Positions 35,088-46,380 of a stretch of 64,000 nucleotides of DNA are shown here, in pieces. Numbering within the stretch: the first letter of the stretch is position 1; each line of letters starts with the position of its first letter. The DNA lies in assembly GCF_905475345.1 (NCBI RefSeq), contig NC_066592.1, positions 4,781,001-4,845,000 on the forward strand, given 5' to 3'. The notes beneath the pieces were generated by a model. It did not search any database and was not told where the DNA came from. It saw only the letters and a program-made list of their open reading frames with translations. This DNA is from Vespula vulgaris. Its lineage: Eukaryota; Arthropoda; Insecta; Hymenoptera; Vespidae. Position numbers and translations under genes: made by a program.

Positions 35088-38000
35088 TTTGCACGTACAA
35101 TATATCATATATATTTATATGCAGTATCATATGAGTAATATTGTTATCAATGAATTCATAAATTTTTCATAGTAAAAACATGAAAAAGTATATACGCTTT
35201 AGCACTGAAATTTTTTTACGAACGAACTGTAATAATTATCGACACAACACATTGATACACAAATGAAAGTACATTCCTACGATAGCTCCAAATAACCAAA
35301 TTACGTATCATTGACAATCCTTTAATTAAATATATAAGCACAAATGCATTACGAAACAAAATTGAAGTATTTTAACTAGTCGAACTATTTCATTGAATGA
35401 ATATTAATATATTTTCATTCGCCGTTTTATTACCCTCAGTAAAAAACAATACATTCTCTCGTAACAATTTTATTATAATTATATTATGTATACAACGATA
35501 TAATATTCTCCATATTAGGTATCTCATCGTTATATTTACATAGAATAGAAACTATAATGTTCACTTTGTCCTGTATAATTTTCTTCAAATACTGATTATC
35601 GTTATTGCGTTGCTATCGAACGAATCCAGAAAATCTATACTTATTAAAAAGTATGCACTTCAATTTTAATATCCTAGTAGAAAATATAATTACCTATACC
35701 TAATACAGTTTTATGTAGGTATTTCCCATATATCCGGTTATCGTTAAAAAGCCTTCTCTTAATGGCAAAGAGAACGCTCATTTTATCTATTTATTTATTC
35801 ATTCATTCATTCATTTATTTATTTATTTTTTCTTCTTCGGATCAATAGCAATTTCATATTGATTCGTTTAAGATTTATTTACTATTCCTCGGTTTTATTC
35901 TAATTCCTTTAAAGAAATTCACGCTCGAAATAATTTTCTATCTCTTTTTTAGTCGCACGACTTCCTTTCACCAGCTTCAATTAAAATTGTGAACCAGTTC
36001 GTTACGACTATCGATAAGGCCTTGCAGACCTTTTTTGGTCGTTTCAAGTTAACGTCCCCTTTAAGTTTTTCGCAAACTTTTCCAACGATCAATTAAAATC
36101 ACTGAGTCAAACCTGATCGTGAAAGTGAAATCATGTTGATTAACATACCTTTTTAGTTTTTATTTATTTATTTATTTTATTTTGTTTGATTTTATTTTAT
36201 TTCATTTTTTATCCTGTGAAATTATCCTAGGAGATTAGACTTTCGATATAAATTCAATGTGTGAACTTTTCGAAGATGTTATTTTCCTTGTAAACAAAAC
36301 GAAAGAGAACATGTTCGAGCTCGGAGAAATAGAAAACAATTAATTTATTTCTCGGGCAATCGACCGAATGCTATTATTGTTAGATATACGTAACGTGACA
36401 ACGTGTGGGTTATCTGGTTAATCGACTGCGTCGAGATCGATAAAACATAATCTATCTAACATGTTTTTGAGTAAATTGTCTTAATTGTTTCTATGATCGA
36501 AAACAATAAGATCTTTTGCTGAAAATATATTATCTGAATATAATTGATTCATTTCGAATTTTAAGAAATTCCTTAAATCGTATAATTAATGATAAGGATA
36601 AAGTTGTCATTTTTAGAAAAAAAAAAACGAACGTTATAATAGGATATAAATATATACACAAAATATAATTTTAATATATTAAAAAATTATTACAATCATA
36701 TAAACTTGTGGAATACAAATTCTTGCTCTTGTTGTTAGATTAGAAAAAAAAATAAAAATAACGTACAATATATTATGTAAGTCGAAATGAACATTATGTA
36801 AATTTATGTGTACGGAAATCATCGTACAAGGTCAGCAAAGTTTCAAGATCAGATAAGAGCTTCATATAAATATTATCGTTATCAAATAACGACTAAAAAA
36901 AAAGCAGAAAGAGAAAAATCAGAAACAATAAATATTTACTTCATTTCTTTGCTCGTAGTTAAAATATTGTTGGCAAAATGATTGTTAGTTAACGACTATA
37001 ATAAAGTGGATAAAGAAGTTATACGATCTTATGAGAGAATTCTCGAGAATCATCGTCGTCATTAATCTCTTTTCTCTTTCTCTTTCTTCTTGATTAACTA
37101 CGTTCGTCAAGATCTCAGAGACGAAGGATGTTGTAGTAAATTTGACTTTCACTTGGCTGCACTGCTTTCACTTCTACGTGTTATGAGTACATACATACGT
37201 ATACACACGTATGTACGTATACATATATATTACGTACATATTTATGGCATACGTAATCTTGTAAAATTTCGAAATAAAAATACCTTTCGCTGCATCGACA
37301 TTCCATTGACCTTCCATCATACATTCATCTCATCGAGGAGTTGTCGTCATTCGTTTGCATCGAACGGACGGTATAATGCAAAAATATCTCGTTTATTAAT
37401 CTTAATTATATGATCTATAAGGATGACAGAGTAATATCTATTTTTTTAACGTTTGTTATTTTCGTATATTTACTTTTCTTCCTTTTTTTTTATTTGTAAA
37501 CTGATTGAAAGTAAATTGTTATTAGCATAAACAACGTTGAAGTACTTTGCAATTAACATAAACAATTGAAAAAAGAAAAATTTACAAAATGATCAAAGAC
37601 AATTAAAAAAAGGACTTATTGTTTTTAAAAAGGGATCTTTTCCAGATAAAACATTACGTATGTATCTACATATTATTATCTAATAAATTAATATTATTTG
37701 TTCATATAAAAATAAGAGTATTATGTTACTCGCAAAATTTAATTACGCGTAACATCATCGTGTTCCTTAATTAGTCCAGATAATCGTCTTTTTACCATAG
37801 TTCGAGATACTAAAAATAGAAGCATAGTATTAGGATTAGGAAATTAGGAGAGTGAAAGATTTTCTTGAGTACTTACTCTATGTGTCCGTGAAACTCCTTT
37901 TTTAGGTTCCGACGATCGATCGAGCTATCCTGAAATAGGGTTCTCTTTCGCAATGAGTTGTATGTTACGAGTCTACGATTGTTCCGTTAGTTGGCTTATT

Positions 38001-39724
38001 TACAGCCTGATGAATCTTTCACCATAAAACGATGATTTTCTCGGTTGTTATTACCAACGTTACCTATAATTTTTTTTTTTCCATTTGCACGAACCTGCAG
38101 TTAATCTCTATGCACAGGATTTTGATGACTACGCGCAGTATGACAACACTAGATGTCAGATTTTAAAACTTTCAAATAGCAGAGTATTTATTATCTATCT
38201 CATAATTATTATCTGTGTTATTATAAGGCTAAATGGTTTAACTAAATCACAGGCATTAAGACTAGATAACATGTCAAAATAAAATACGACTTGGGCTAGA
38301 ACAAAATTCTATGTCCGTACATTTCATGTATATATGTATGTATGTATGCATCTATATATAAAATATTACTGTGTAATTATATAAGAAATATATTTTATTA
38401 CATAAGAAACATAAAATACGACTTGCGTAAAGAACAGGAATTATATAATTTATGTCATTATAATATGTAACAATCATTATTCTTTATATACATAAGATGT
38501 ATATAAAATAATTATTTCATTATTCCCAACATTCGCACAATAAACTTCGTTTATCGGTCAGATATTGTCGTTATTATCAGGTAATTTTCTTTATCATTCC
38601 AGTGTACGAATGGCAATTAATAGAATGTTGATAATCGACCAACGGAAGTGATGTGTCGTTATATTTTTACGACGTACTTCGATAATTACTACTTTTACAG
38701 TAGGAGCTTTCTCCTTTCTACTTTAATTCTGTATTATCTTCACTATTACATGTAGATATGTATATAAAAATGTATATAAAAACGGACAGCGAGTTCTTTA
38801 ATTAACGAATTAAACTTAATGAAAATAAGACCAACACAAAGAGAAATTTTTTCATTAAAAATTCTATAAGGCGTTTTATTAAGTCCGTTTTGTTGCATAA
38901 AAATCGCAAAAAAAAAATAGAATGCATAAAGATCGACATAAATCCTATACTTTCAAATTCTTAGGACGCTCTGTATTAATATATACCGAGAGAGCAAAAA
39001 AAGAGGAACGACATATAAATGTTCGAAAGTTTATTTTTATCGGCTTAAAAAATTACGACTTGGAATTAGTCGATTAGAATTTTATTATCAAGTATTGTAA
39101 AATTTTTTTTACATTTTTTGTAGAATTTATACATCATCAACGAAGTTACAATCGCAATTTTTTGAAGTTTAATGAAGCTGATGTAGCATTATTAATATTA
39201 ATTATTAGATAATAATAATAAAATAATGATTATTATACGTCGATATCGAATTTATCTAAATTATATTTAGCCAATGAGATGCATGACGTTAGTAGTGTAA
39301 TCTTTAAAAAATCAGGATAGCTCTGTGCACAGTTATAAACTTGGAACATGTTATCATCGTTATTTACATATCCAATGATCGTTACAGTACATTTAGTCGA
39401 AAGACCAAAGTGAGAAGTATTAACTTAAATATGCGTAACTTAAAAACAGCTATGCGACGAAAAATGTTAATATTATGCATCCTATAAGTGGGAGAGGGTG
39501 GGGGAATACATATATTAGACACGAACGTTTGGTGTTCTTCATTCAAAGATATTATCCTTTGAAAACGTTTGTCTAAAAATTCTCTCGAGGTCTCTCTTGA
39601 ACTCAGAAGATTGCCAGAAGTCACGAAAAGGCCTCGAATACCTTGTCACAACTTACTATTATGCAGGGTAGTTCAAAATAAGTGGAAGCGATATAAATAC
39701 ATCTGAGTTGTTTGTAATTCTAAT

Positions 39725-39765
<41 letters not shown>

Positions 39766-39812
39766 CATATATAAAGATATTTAGGTGGCTCATTTTAAGC
39801 GAAACTTTCTCT

Positions 39813-39855
<43 letters not shown>

Positions 39856-40960
39856 CATACATATACATATTATTGTTTATTCGTATAATTTAAATATACA
39901 AACATAATTTGTCAATTTTCGAAAAATCTCATGAATTAATTTCTATCAATAATTTTTTCTTTGTATAATAATAACTGTAGTATATATCTCGTTTAGGAAA
40001 ATCATTATGCAAATGATTCACAATAATATTATCATAACTAGTTTACAATATCTCATGTTATTATTCAGAAACCTTATAAGAAATTCGATAAATTTTTATA
40101 TTTAAAAATTTCGATACACGCGAGTAGTGTTATCAACTACTTGGAATATTCTAATTCTTGAGGATACAAAGTCCTCATTACTTTCAGTGGACAGTGTAAG
40201 GTCTTGCTCTGACATTTCCGAGACCTTTCAATTTGTTTAATCACCGCCACGGGTCAATTTGATTAGACTTGCTTGCACAGCACACACATGCATACATACA
40301 CATAGACAGAGGATTTCGTCCTTTTGTTATCTCTTGTTTTATACAGCTGCATATTTCACCTTTCCAATTTCAAATGATTCATAAGGCACACACACTATAT
40401 GCATATTATATTATTAATTTACAATTAGGTGCGATGAGATAATAACAACGGCAGAGGAAACGTTTATGATAGATAACTATATACGTCAAGTATACTTTCT
40501 GTTAATTATACAATCCTATTCTAAAGTTTGAAACAATCTGGAAACTTCCGATAAATTATTCATACGATTAAAGTTTGATAATCTCTGTGGCAATATTTGA
40601 CGAAAAGTTTGTCTCTTTTCAATTAGAATAATCTCAAACTTTATAAACAAAAACTTAGACTCTAAAAAAAAAGCTCAATTTATCGAAATAAACGATTAAA
40701 GGAATTAAAATAAAACGATAATTACATAATTCCAAGTGTAAAAAATCAGGAAATAAAATTAAGAAAACTTAGTCGATGAAATAGTTGTTGTATCCTGAAG
40801 GTTAAAACCTTTAAACGTAATGACCTTATTGGTGATAGAAAAAATATTACTCATATTATTATTAAAAACGATATACTTATATAATCAGAAATATTATTGT
40901 TTGGTATAAATAATGTAAATACAACGTTGGCAAGGTCGAGATCATTCACCTAATCCTAGT
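34501..40960. other. AT-rich gene desert, left half
   Basis: About 6.5 kb with no supported gene. It holds TA runs at 34833-34866, 35045-35083 and 39729-39765, a GT run at 39814-39853 and tetranucleotide TTTA/TTCA tracts near 35785-35830 and 36165-36210. A frame at about 38085-38282 ends in a hydrophobic stretch plus a basic tail, but lacks an ATG before it and is not recognised. Confidence 0.5.
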
Positions 40961-41215
40961 TATGTGACGATCACTGAATTCGATGAGACATCGGTTGGCT
41001 CGCAAGAGTGTATGCGTACACATATATGTATATGACTTTACAACGACGACCCGTGACCGATGAAGGACGAGTCATACAGGGCGACTAGAAACTATATGCA
41101 GAGAAAATCGTAAATTACACGGCGCTCGATTAAAGCCGACGCCATTTGAAACGGAGAATTATGCCGAGCGAGCACTGGGGACTGCCGTCGCTAACTGTTT
41201 CATGCTCTCTCTGTC
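40961..41215. other. CpG-richer pocket
   Basis: Unique sequence with many CpG words (GACGACCCG, GGCGCTCG, CCGACGCC) next to a GA microsatellite. It looks like promoter or leader sequence or a conserved element. Neither strand gives a recognisable protein. Confidence 0.25.
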
Positions 41216-41227
41216 GTTCTCAAAAGA

Positions 41228-41345
41228 AAAAGAGATAGAGATGGTGAGAGAGAGTTAGAAGGAGAGAGCGAGAGAGAGAGAGAGAGAGAGTCAGAGAGAC
41301 ACAGGGAGAGAGATAGAGAAAGATAGAGATAGGAGAGAGAGAGAG
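41228..41345 (+). repeat. (GA)n microsatellite
   Basis: GA-rich tract with GATA, GAGTCA and GACA interruptions. Confidence 0.85.
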
Positions 41346-42701
41346 GATACACTGTCATGGTCAAAGAGATACGTGCAGGAAAATATACGAGTTGCGCTTG
41401 GAAGAGGAATAGATCGTGGCTGAGTCGTTGCACGTTCCTAGTTACGAATATATTCGTATCTTTTTTCTCTTCTTTTTTTTTTCTTTTTTCCTTTTTATTT
41501 CTCTTTTTTAACCACAACCACAGGGAGTGTCTTATTCCTATTTCTTTTTCTTCCGTCTTTTTTCTGTTACATGCTAATCGTTGATTTCTAAAGTTAAAAA
41601 AGAATGTATAATGTTAGATATATATTTATCATATCCGTATAATTTATTCATGTAACTTAATATGTATTTTATATGCCGATATTTTATATGCCGATTAATA
41701 GATTTATAGATAAATTAAAATTTTTAAGAAGGCAGACCGTTCAAATTTTATTCATTATAGAAAATATCAAAATTAAAATATAGAAGGTAGAAAGTAATTC
41801 GTTAGACATAGTAAAAAGAAACGCAAAGTATGAAGAAAGAAAGAATTTTTATTAATGATTAAAATTACCGATAAAACTAGAATAAAAAAATTTTCAGGAT
41901 GTTTACAAAAGCGATGAGATAAGAGAATAGAACATTCGTAGATAAAATTTCTTCCTCGATTATACAGTCTCGTGTATATATATGTGAATATCGATAGAAG
42001 ACATAATTAATTGTTGGAATATGTTTGTTTCTATTTGTTAGTATCATCATTATGTCATATAATTCCTCTTGTATACGTATAAAGTTTGTTACATGTAATT
42101 GTAAATTAGAAAATGATTGTTAGATTTTGATGGTTAAAATTTTTTACAATTCTTTTACGAGTTTCACAAAATCAAGAAATCGGATAAGAGCGCTACTTTA
42201 CAAAATGGAGAAAACGAATATTTTCTAATTTAACATTCAAGGTACGCGCGCAACGTTATCCTTCCTGCATGCAATATTCACCATCCCGTGATATTTCAAG
42301 CGCAACCGAGTGCACTTCGAGTGCGTATCACGCGATTTCGAGATTTTGCAATAATGCCTGTATTAGCGCTAGGCTCCTGCAAACGTTGTCGACATGCATA
42401 GGCACGAATGCATTAAACGATCGTTTCGACTGTAATCTTCGATGTAATTACGAAGAAAAAAAAGTGATCTTTTAGATTGTGTAGCACATTAGAGAACTCG
42501 TCAAAGATCAAACGTGTCTTTTTTTCTTTGAAAAATCTTAAAGAAATAAAAATCTGGAATCATTTCCTCTTTGATGTAATCAACGATATATTATTTAGAT
42601 ATACAGCGTGATTATGTACAATTTTATGATGTTGTAAAATCTTTATTGGTCAGTTTAAAACAATGACATTAATGACATTTCACAGAAAAAATGTTAAAGT
42701 T
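41346..42701. other. AT-rich spacer with a mixed-sequence patch
   Basis: Mostly AT-rich. The patch at 42240-42470 is CpG-richer but its 68-codon plus frame has no recognisable domain. No gene is supported. Confidence 0.4.
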
Positions 42702-42985
42702 TTACCTTAAAGTCACGAACGTTTGATATGAGAGCCTTTTGTTGTTTACGTTCAGACAATAATTCAGCTCTAGTCGTGAACGGTAAATCATGTCTGCATC
42801 AATTGCTAGAATTGCAGTGTGAATTCTCGCCTTATGTTCATCGAGATTGAAGATTCTAGTCTCGTATACAAGATCATTAATGAAGCCCTAAAGGAAGTTG
42901 TCACGAAGTGTAATGTTCGGTGATCTTGGTTAGTTATTGGATGGACCTTCTACAATCAATCTAGCAACCAGGAAACTTATCAAAC
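42702..42985 (-). pseudogene. Decayed C-terminal fragment of a Tc1/mariner-superfamily (DUF4817-type) transposase
   Basis: On the minus strand the sequence reads PRSPNITLRDNFL, stop, GFINDLVYETRIF, NLDEHKARIHTAILAI, DADMIYRSRLELNYCLNV, then a terminal stop at 42704-42702. This follows the typical arthropod transposase ending (PPRSPDLTPLDFFLWG, then K-x-x-VY, then a helix with R-I, then RRC or CL). The tryptophan of LWG has become a TAG (42890-42888) and another stop interrupts at 42932-42930. Upstream, DKFPGC and CRRS match the FPDRWIGRRG part in a shifted frame. So it is a truncated, frameshifted, stop-containing relic. No terminal repeats were identified. Confidence 0.7.
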
Positions 42986-44415
42986 AGTTTCCATATCAAA
43001 CGTTTGTGCTTTTGAGATAAAACTTTGATATTTGATCTCATTAATGTTATTGTTTCAATTTGTCTAAAAAAAGAAAGAATATTTATTTTTTTAGTTAAAA
43101 AAAAAATTTTTTGACCCTATATAAATTTTGAATAAAAATCGAATGCATGTAAATGTATGTAATAAGTAAGTAAATCATAAAGATACATGAAAGAATAGAG
43201 ATAAGAAACGAATTTATCTACCGTAAAATTGAGCCCTGATATAACTATAATATCGCGTAATAATAATATCATGAAAACACGTATACGTGTGGTAATTCTG
43301 ATGGCATTATTATACGTTCGTTTAATACTTATTTGAAAAAAAAAAAAGAAAAAAAAATCAAATTACGGACAACATTTTGTAGTACATACATTATAATATT
43401 AAACAAAAAAAGAAAATTATGCAAATTATTAGGAAGAAAGTTAGTAGTCGTTTAAACAATGTTAATCTCTGAAACATTAAGCGGCTGTGATTGTAAAAAG
43501 ATACGACGTCTAATCCGCGAAAAGGAATGTGTTAAAATGAGTAATTACGTCAAGATGTAACATAATTTTTTTTGTACATTATTACGTTTTCTCGGTATGA
43601 TGCATTCCTGTAAACATTACCACCACTCTCCTTTACAACGTAGTTTGTTGTTACATAATCCAGCACTAACATTCATACACGAACGTATTAGATACTTGAA
43701 TTCTTTCTCGTTACCTTTTTGTGAACGTCTTTTCTAATTCCACACAAGATTTTTTACGTGGTTCAAAGGTAACCAAATTTCTCATTTATCTTGTCATTTT
43801 TTTTAAACGTTTTATCATCAACAAAACGACAATGATTATCCTTATAGAAAGATCCTGTCTCTATAATTGCTTCTGATATTAACGTATAGATTTTTGCATG
43901 AACTTCGTCCATTATCTTTCATTATCTTTTTCTTTTTTCTTCTTTATTTCTTTTCTTCTTTTTTTTTTATTTTTTTACAGGATAATTCAATGTCATTTTT
44001 TTTTTACTTTAATGGATTGTACCCTTATCATATTTAACTTATAATTACTGTTTTAAAAAAGTCATACATACTTCAGAAAAAATCGGAGTAAAATCAGATA
44101 ATATCATTGCAAAGAAGTCATTGTACAGTACAGTACACAACACTTTTTTACTATTACAATTGTCATGCAACGTCATTATTACAACAAGAAAGATTTTACT
44201 CTCTATCTTTTTTCAATATTTATCTCTAGTACCACAGTTTTTATATATTAACGAACGTATTAACCGATTACTAGTAATAAACATTACACGAAGTTTCTGA
44301 TTCATATTTTTATCAATAGTTTTTATAATGATTTCAAGAAATTATAAGATCGTATTATTTTTATATTTATCATTATTTTCTTATTTCGTACTTGTACTTA
44401 TATATATATTGTAGA
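42986..44415. other. AT-rich spacer
   Basis: No gene, RNA or repeat of note is visible; short poly-A and poly-T tracts only. Confidence 0.5.
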
Positions 44416-44458
44416 AAAAGAGAGAGACAGAAAGGGAGTGAAAGAGAGAGAGAAGAGA

Positions 44459-44526
<68 letters not shown>
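44416..44526 (+). repeat. (GA)n microsatellite upstream of the Inr/DPE promoter
   Basis: About 110 bases of nearly pure GAGAG, some 200 bases upstream of the predicted cap site. GAGAG words are binding sites for GAGA factor in insects, so this may be functional as well as repetitive. Confidence 0.85.
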
Positions 44527-44530
<4 letters not shown>

Positions 44531-44730
44531 AACGTATCTTACAATTAGGTGAAGAGAAACTGTGATGTAGGGAGCGTGTAAAGTAGCTAGCAGCGGGTGT
44601 CGAACCGGCGTCGAGCGCATCGACCAATCAAGTTTCGAGTAGTTAGGCGCCGTCTGTAGTCAGACGACGAGTCACCCCCCACTCCTTTTCTCGCTCACCA
44701 CTACCCTGGCAGAGCCGACGAGTAGGCTCG

Positions 44731-44766
44731 TCAGTCAGCGCACGACCGTAGAGTAAGTAGGACGTG
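44731..44766 (+). promoter_or_regulatory. Initiator plus DPE core promoter in exact register
   Basis: TCAGT places a predicted +1 adenine at 44733. GGACGT starts at 44760, which is position +28, the exact register for the insect downstream promoter element (consensus RGWYVT at +28 to +33), and all six bases fit. No TATA box is present, as usual for DPE promoters. Surrounding sequence (44560-44760) is GC-rich, and a GA tract lies upstream. This is the best core promoter in the right half of the window. Confidence 0.6.
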
Positions 44767-44958
44767 TTTTGTTCAGAGGAGCTTTCATTCTTCGTTGTTT
44801 TTCAAATCACCGAGGACATTAGCTTTACGCGTCAAGCTTTACTACGTGTTTTTCTTCGTCCATTGTATAATATCACACGACAAAGGAATAGACAATCGTC
44901 AATCGTCAAGAGAAATCTCCATCGTCCATAATCGAACGTTCTTTCAAGCGTTCGATCA

Positions 44959-45006
44959 ATGCGAATGGCTGGCTGGTCATCTGTCAAACTCACCCAGGAG
45001 ATACAG
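44959..45006 (+). CDS. Candidate first coding exon of an unidentified rightward gene (partial)
   Basis: From the predicted cap site at 44733 there is no ATG for 226 bases; the first ATG opens MRMAGWSSVKLTQEIQ, which runs in phase 0 straight into a good donor (ACAG then GTAAAG at 45007). An ATG-free leader of this length in AT-rich DNA is unlikely by chance. A second in-frame ATG follows two codons later. I do not recognise the peptide, and the next exon was not found; a long first intron is implied. The gene may continue beyond the window. All coding claims are inference from signals. Confidence 0.4.
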
Positions 45007-46085
45007 GTAAAGAAAATTACTTTGCATTTTTTTTGTTTCCTTTTAATTCGTATCTTTATTAAATTACAAAATAGCGTATTACATTATACGATTGATAAGC
45101 CGTTCTTTTTTTTTTTTACTACGCGAGTGAAACAGCGAGTGTTATATTTTCAACGATGCTCATCGCAAATTGTAATCTTTTTTTTTTCTCTTCTCTTGCG
45201 TCATATTTATTATCCTCTTATGTTATATTAAGTTAAGAACGATGATCGTTAAGCTCGAATTGCGTTTCTACCATGTATCACGAGAAAAATCAATGATTCC
45301 ACGTTAAAGATAAAAGAGGGTAAAATTATTATCGAAAAGGAAGCTGTGCGTTTTCCCCAAGACCATCCATCGATCGAATTTAATAGAGACGATATGACGT
45401 AACGTTTTATTATCTCCTTCCTGCTGCTGAAATGACACCTTCATCGCGGGACTTCATCGCCTTCCCTGTTTTCAAACACGTTCCAGAGAGTTACTCGTTG
45501 TTTTTTTTACTTTTGTTTTTATTTTTATTTTTTTGTTATTACCGTTTATAATATCGTTAAATTATTGATTTACCGGAACGAACAGAAACGTAGTTGAACG
45601 CAATAAACTCTCTCGAGCACAAATCGGATGTTGACTTTTCTACGGGAAACGGTATTCCCGTTTGTTGATTCATTCCTTTTCCATGAGAGAACTTCCTTTA
45701 ATTTCTCTTTTACAAGCACGTATGTAGCTATAAACGCCTAATTTAATCACGCCGTCGTTATGAAATATTACATTAAGATATTCGGAAATCAATGTTTATT
45801 TTGTATACCATTTACCGTAACAATGAAATTTCAAGAAATATCTTATATCACGAAATTTTCAGAACAAATACTCTCTCTTTCTCTCGACTTTTTTTTAAAG
45901 AAATATTCTATATAATTCGAAGCTATATTCGCGAGTAAATTTTTGTAAATTTTCGAGGAAGCGAACGAAGTATTCGTTGTGGGACATTAGAAACGAACGT
46001 ATACATGAAAAAATAAATAAACAAACAAATTCGATCAACTTATGCCAATTTTCTGTGAATAATTATATATGTATATATAGGTGTA
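45007..46085. other. AT-rich stretch after the candidate exon
   Basis: No further exon is recognisable. If the candidate exon is real, this is the beginning of its intron. Confidence 0.35.
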
Positions 46086-46090
46086 TAATA

Positions 46091-46380
46091 TTATAGAATA
46101 TCAGATTTAAAATTGAAATTAGAGTTAGAATTAGAAATACGTGTGATACCGTACGATGATGCGTCAAGTTTAGATGGTAGGAAAATATCATCCCCGGTGT
46201 TAGAAACGAGCAGCCAGTTGGGATTCTTGATTACCGTCGGCTTTTGTGTGTGCGCACGAATAGCACGTAGATCATTTGTCGGTATTTGCGACGCGTCTGG
46301 CAAGGTTAAAGCATCGTCAATCCTCTCCACGAGTCTACGCTTCGCGATGCCTCGTAAATAATGCCGGTCCTTTTCTTTTT
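46091..46380 (-). CDS. Candidate minus-strand coding frame of unknown function
   Basis: A minus-strand frame ending at 46091 reads LVERIDDALTLPDASQ, then NPNWLLVSNTGDDIFLPSKL and an Asn/Ser/Phe-rich end. The stretch is GC-richer than its flanks and has balanced amino-acid composition, unlike repeat frames nearby. The frame extends upstream to 46543, but through a Lys/Glu-rich low-complexity part. No good splice acceptor precedes the conserved-looking piece, and I do not recognise a domain. It may be a terminal exon, an orphan small gene or chance. Confidence 0.25.

Noticed and set aside
44580..44640. tRNA T-arm-like GGTTCGACACC on the minus strand
   Set aside because: The T stem has a mismatch and no matching acceptor or anticodon arm lies at the right distance.
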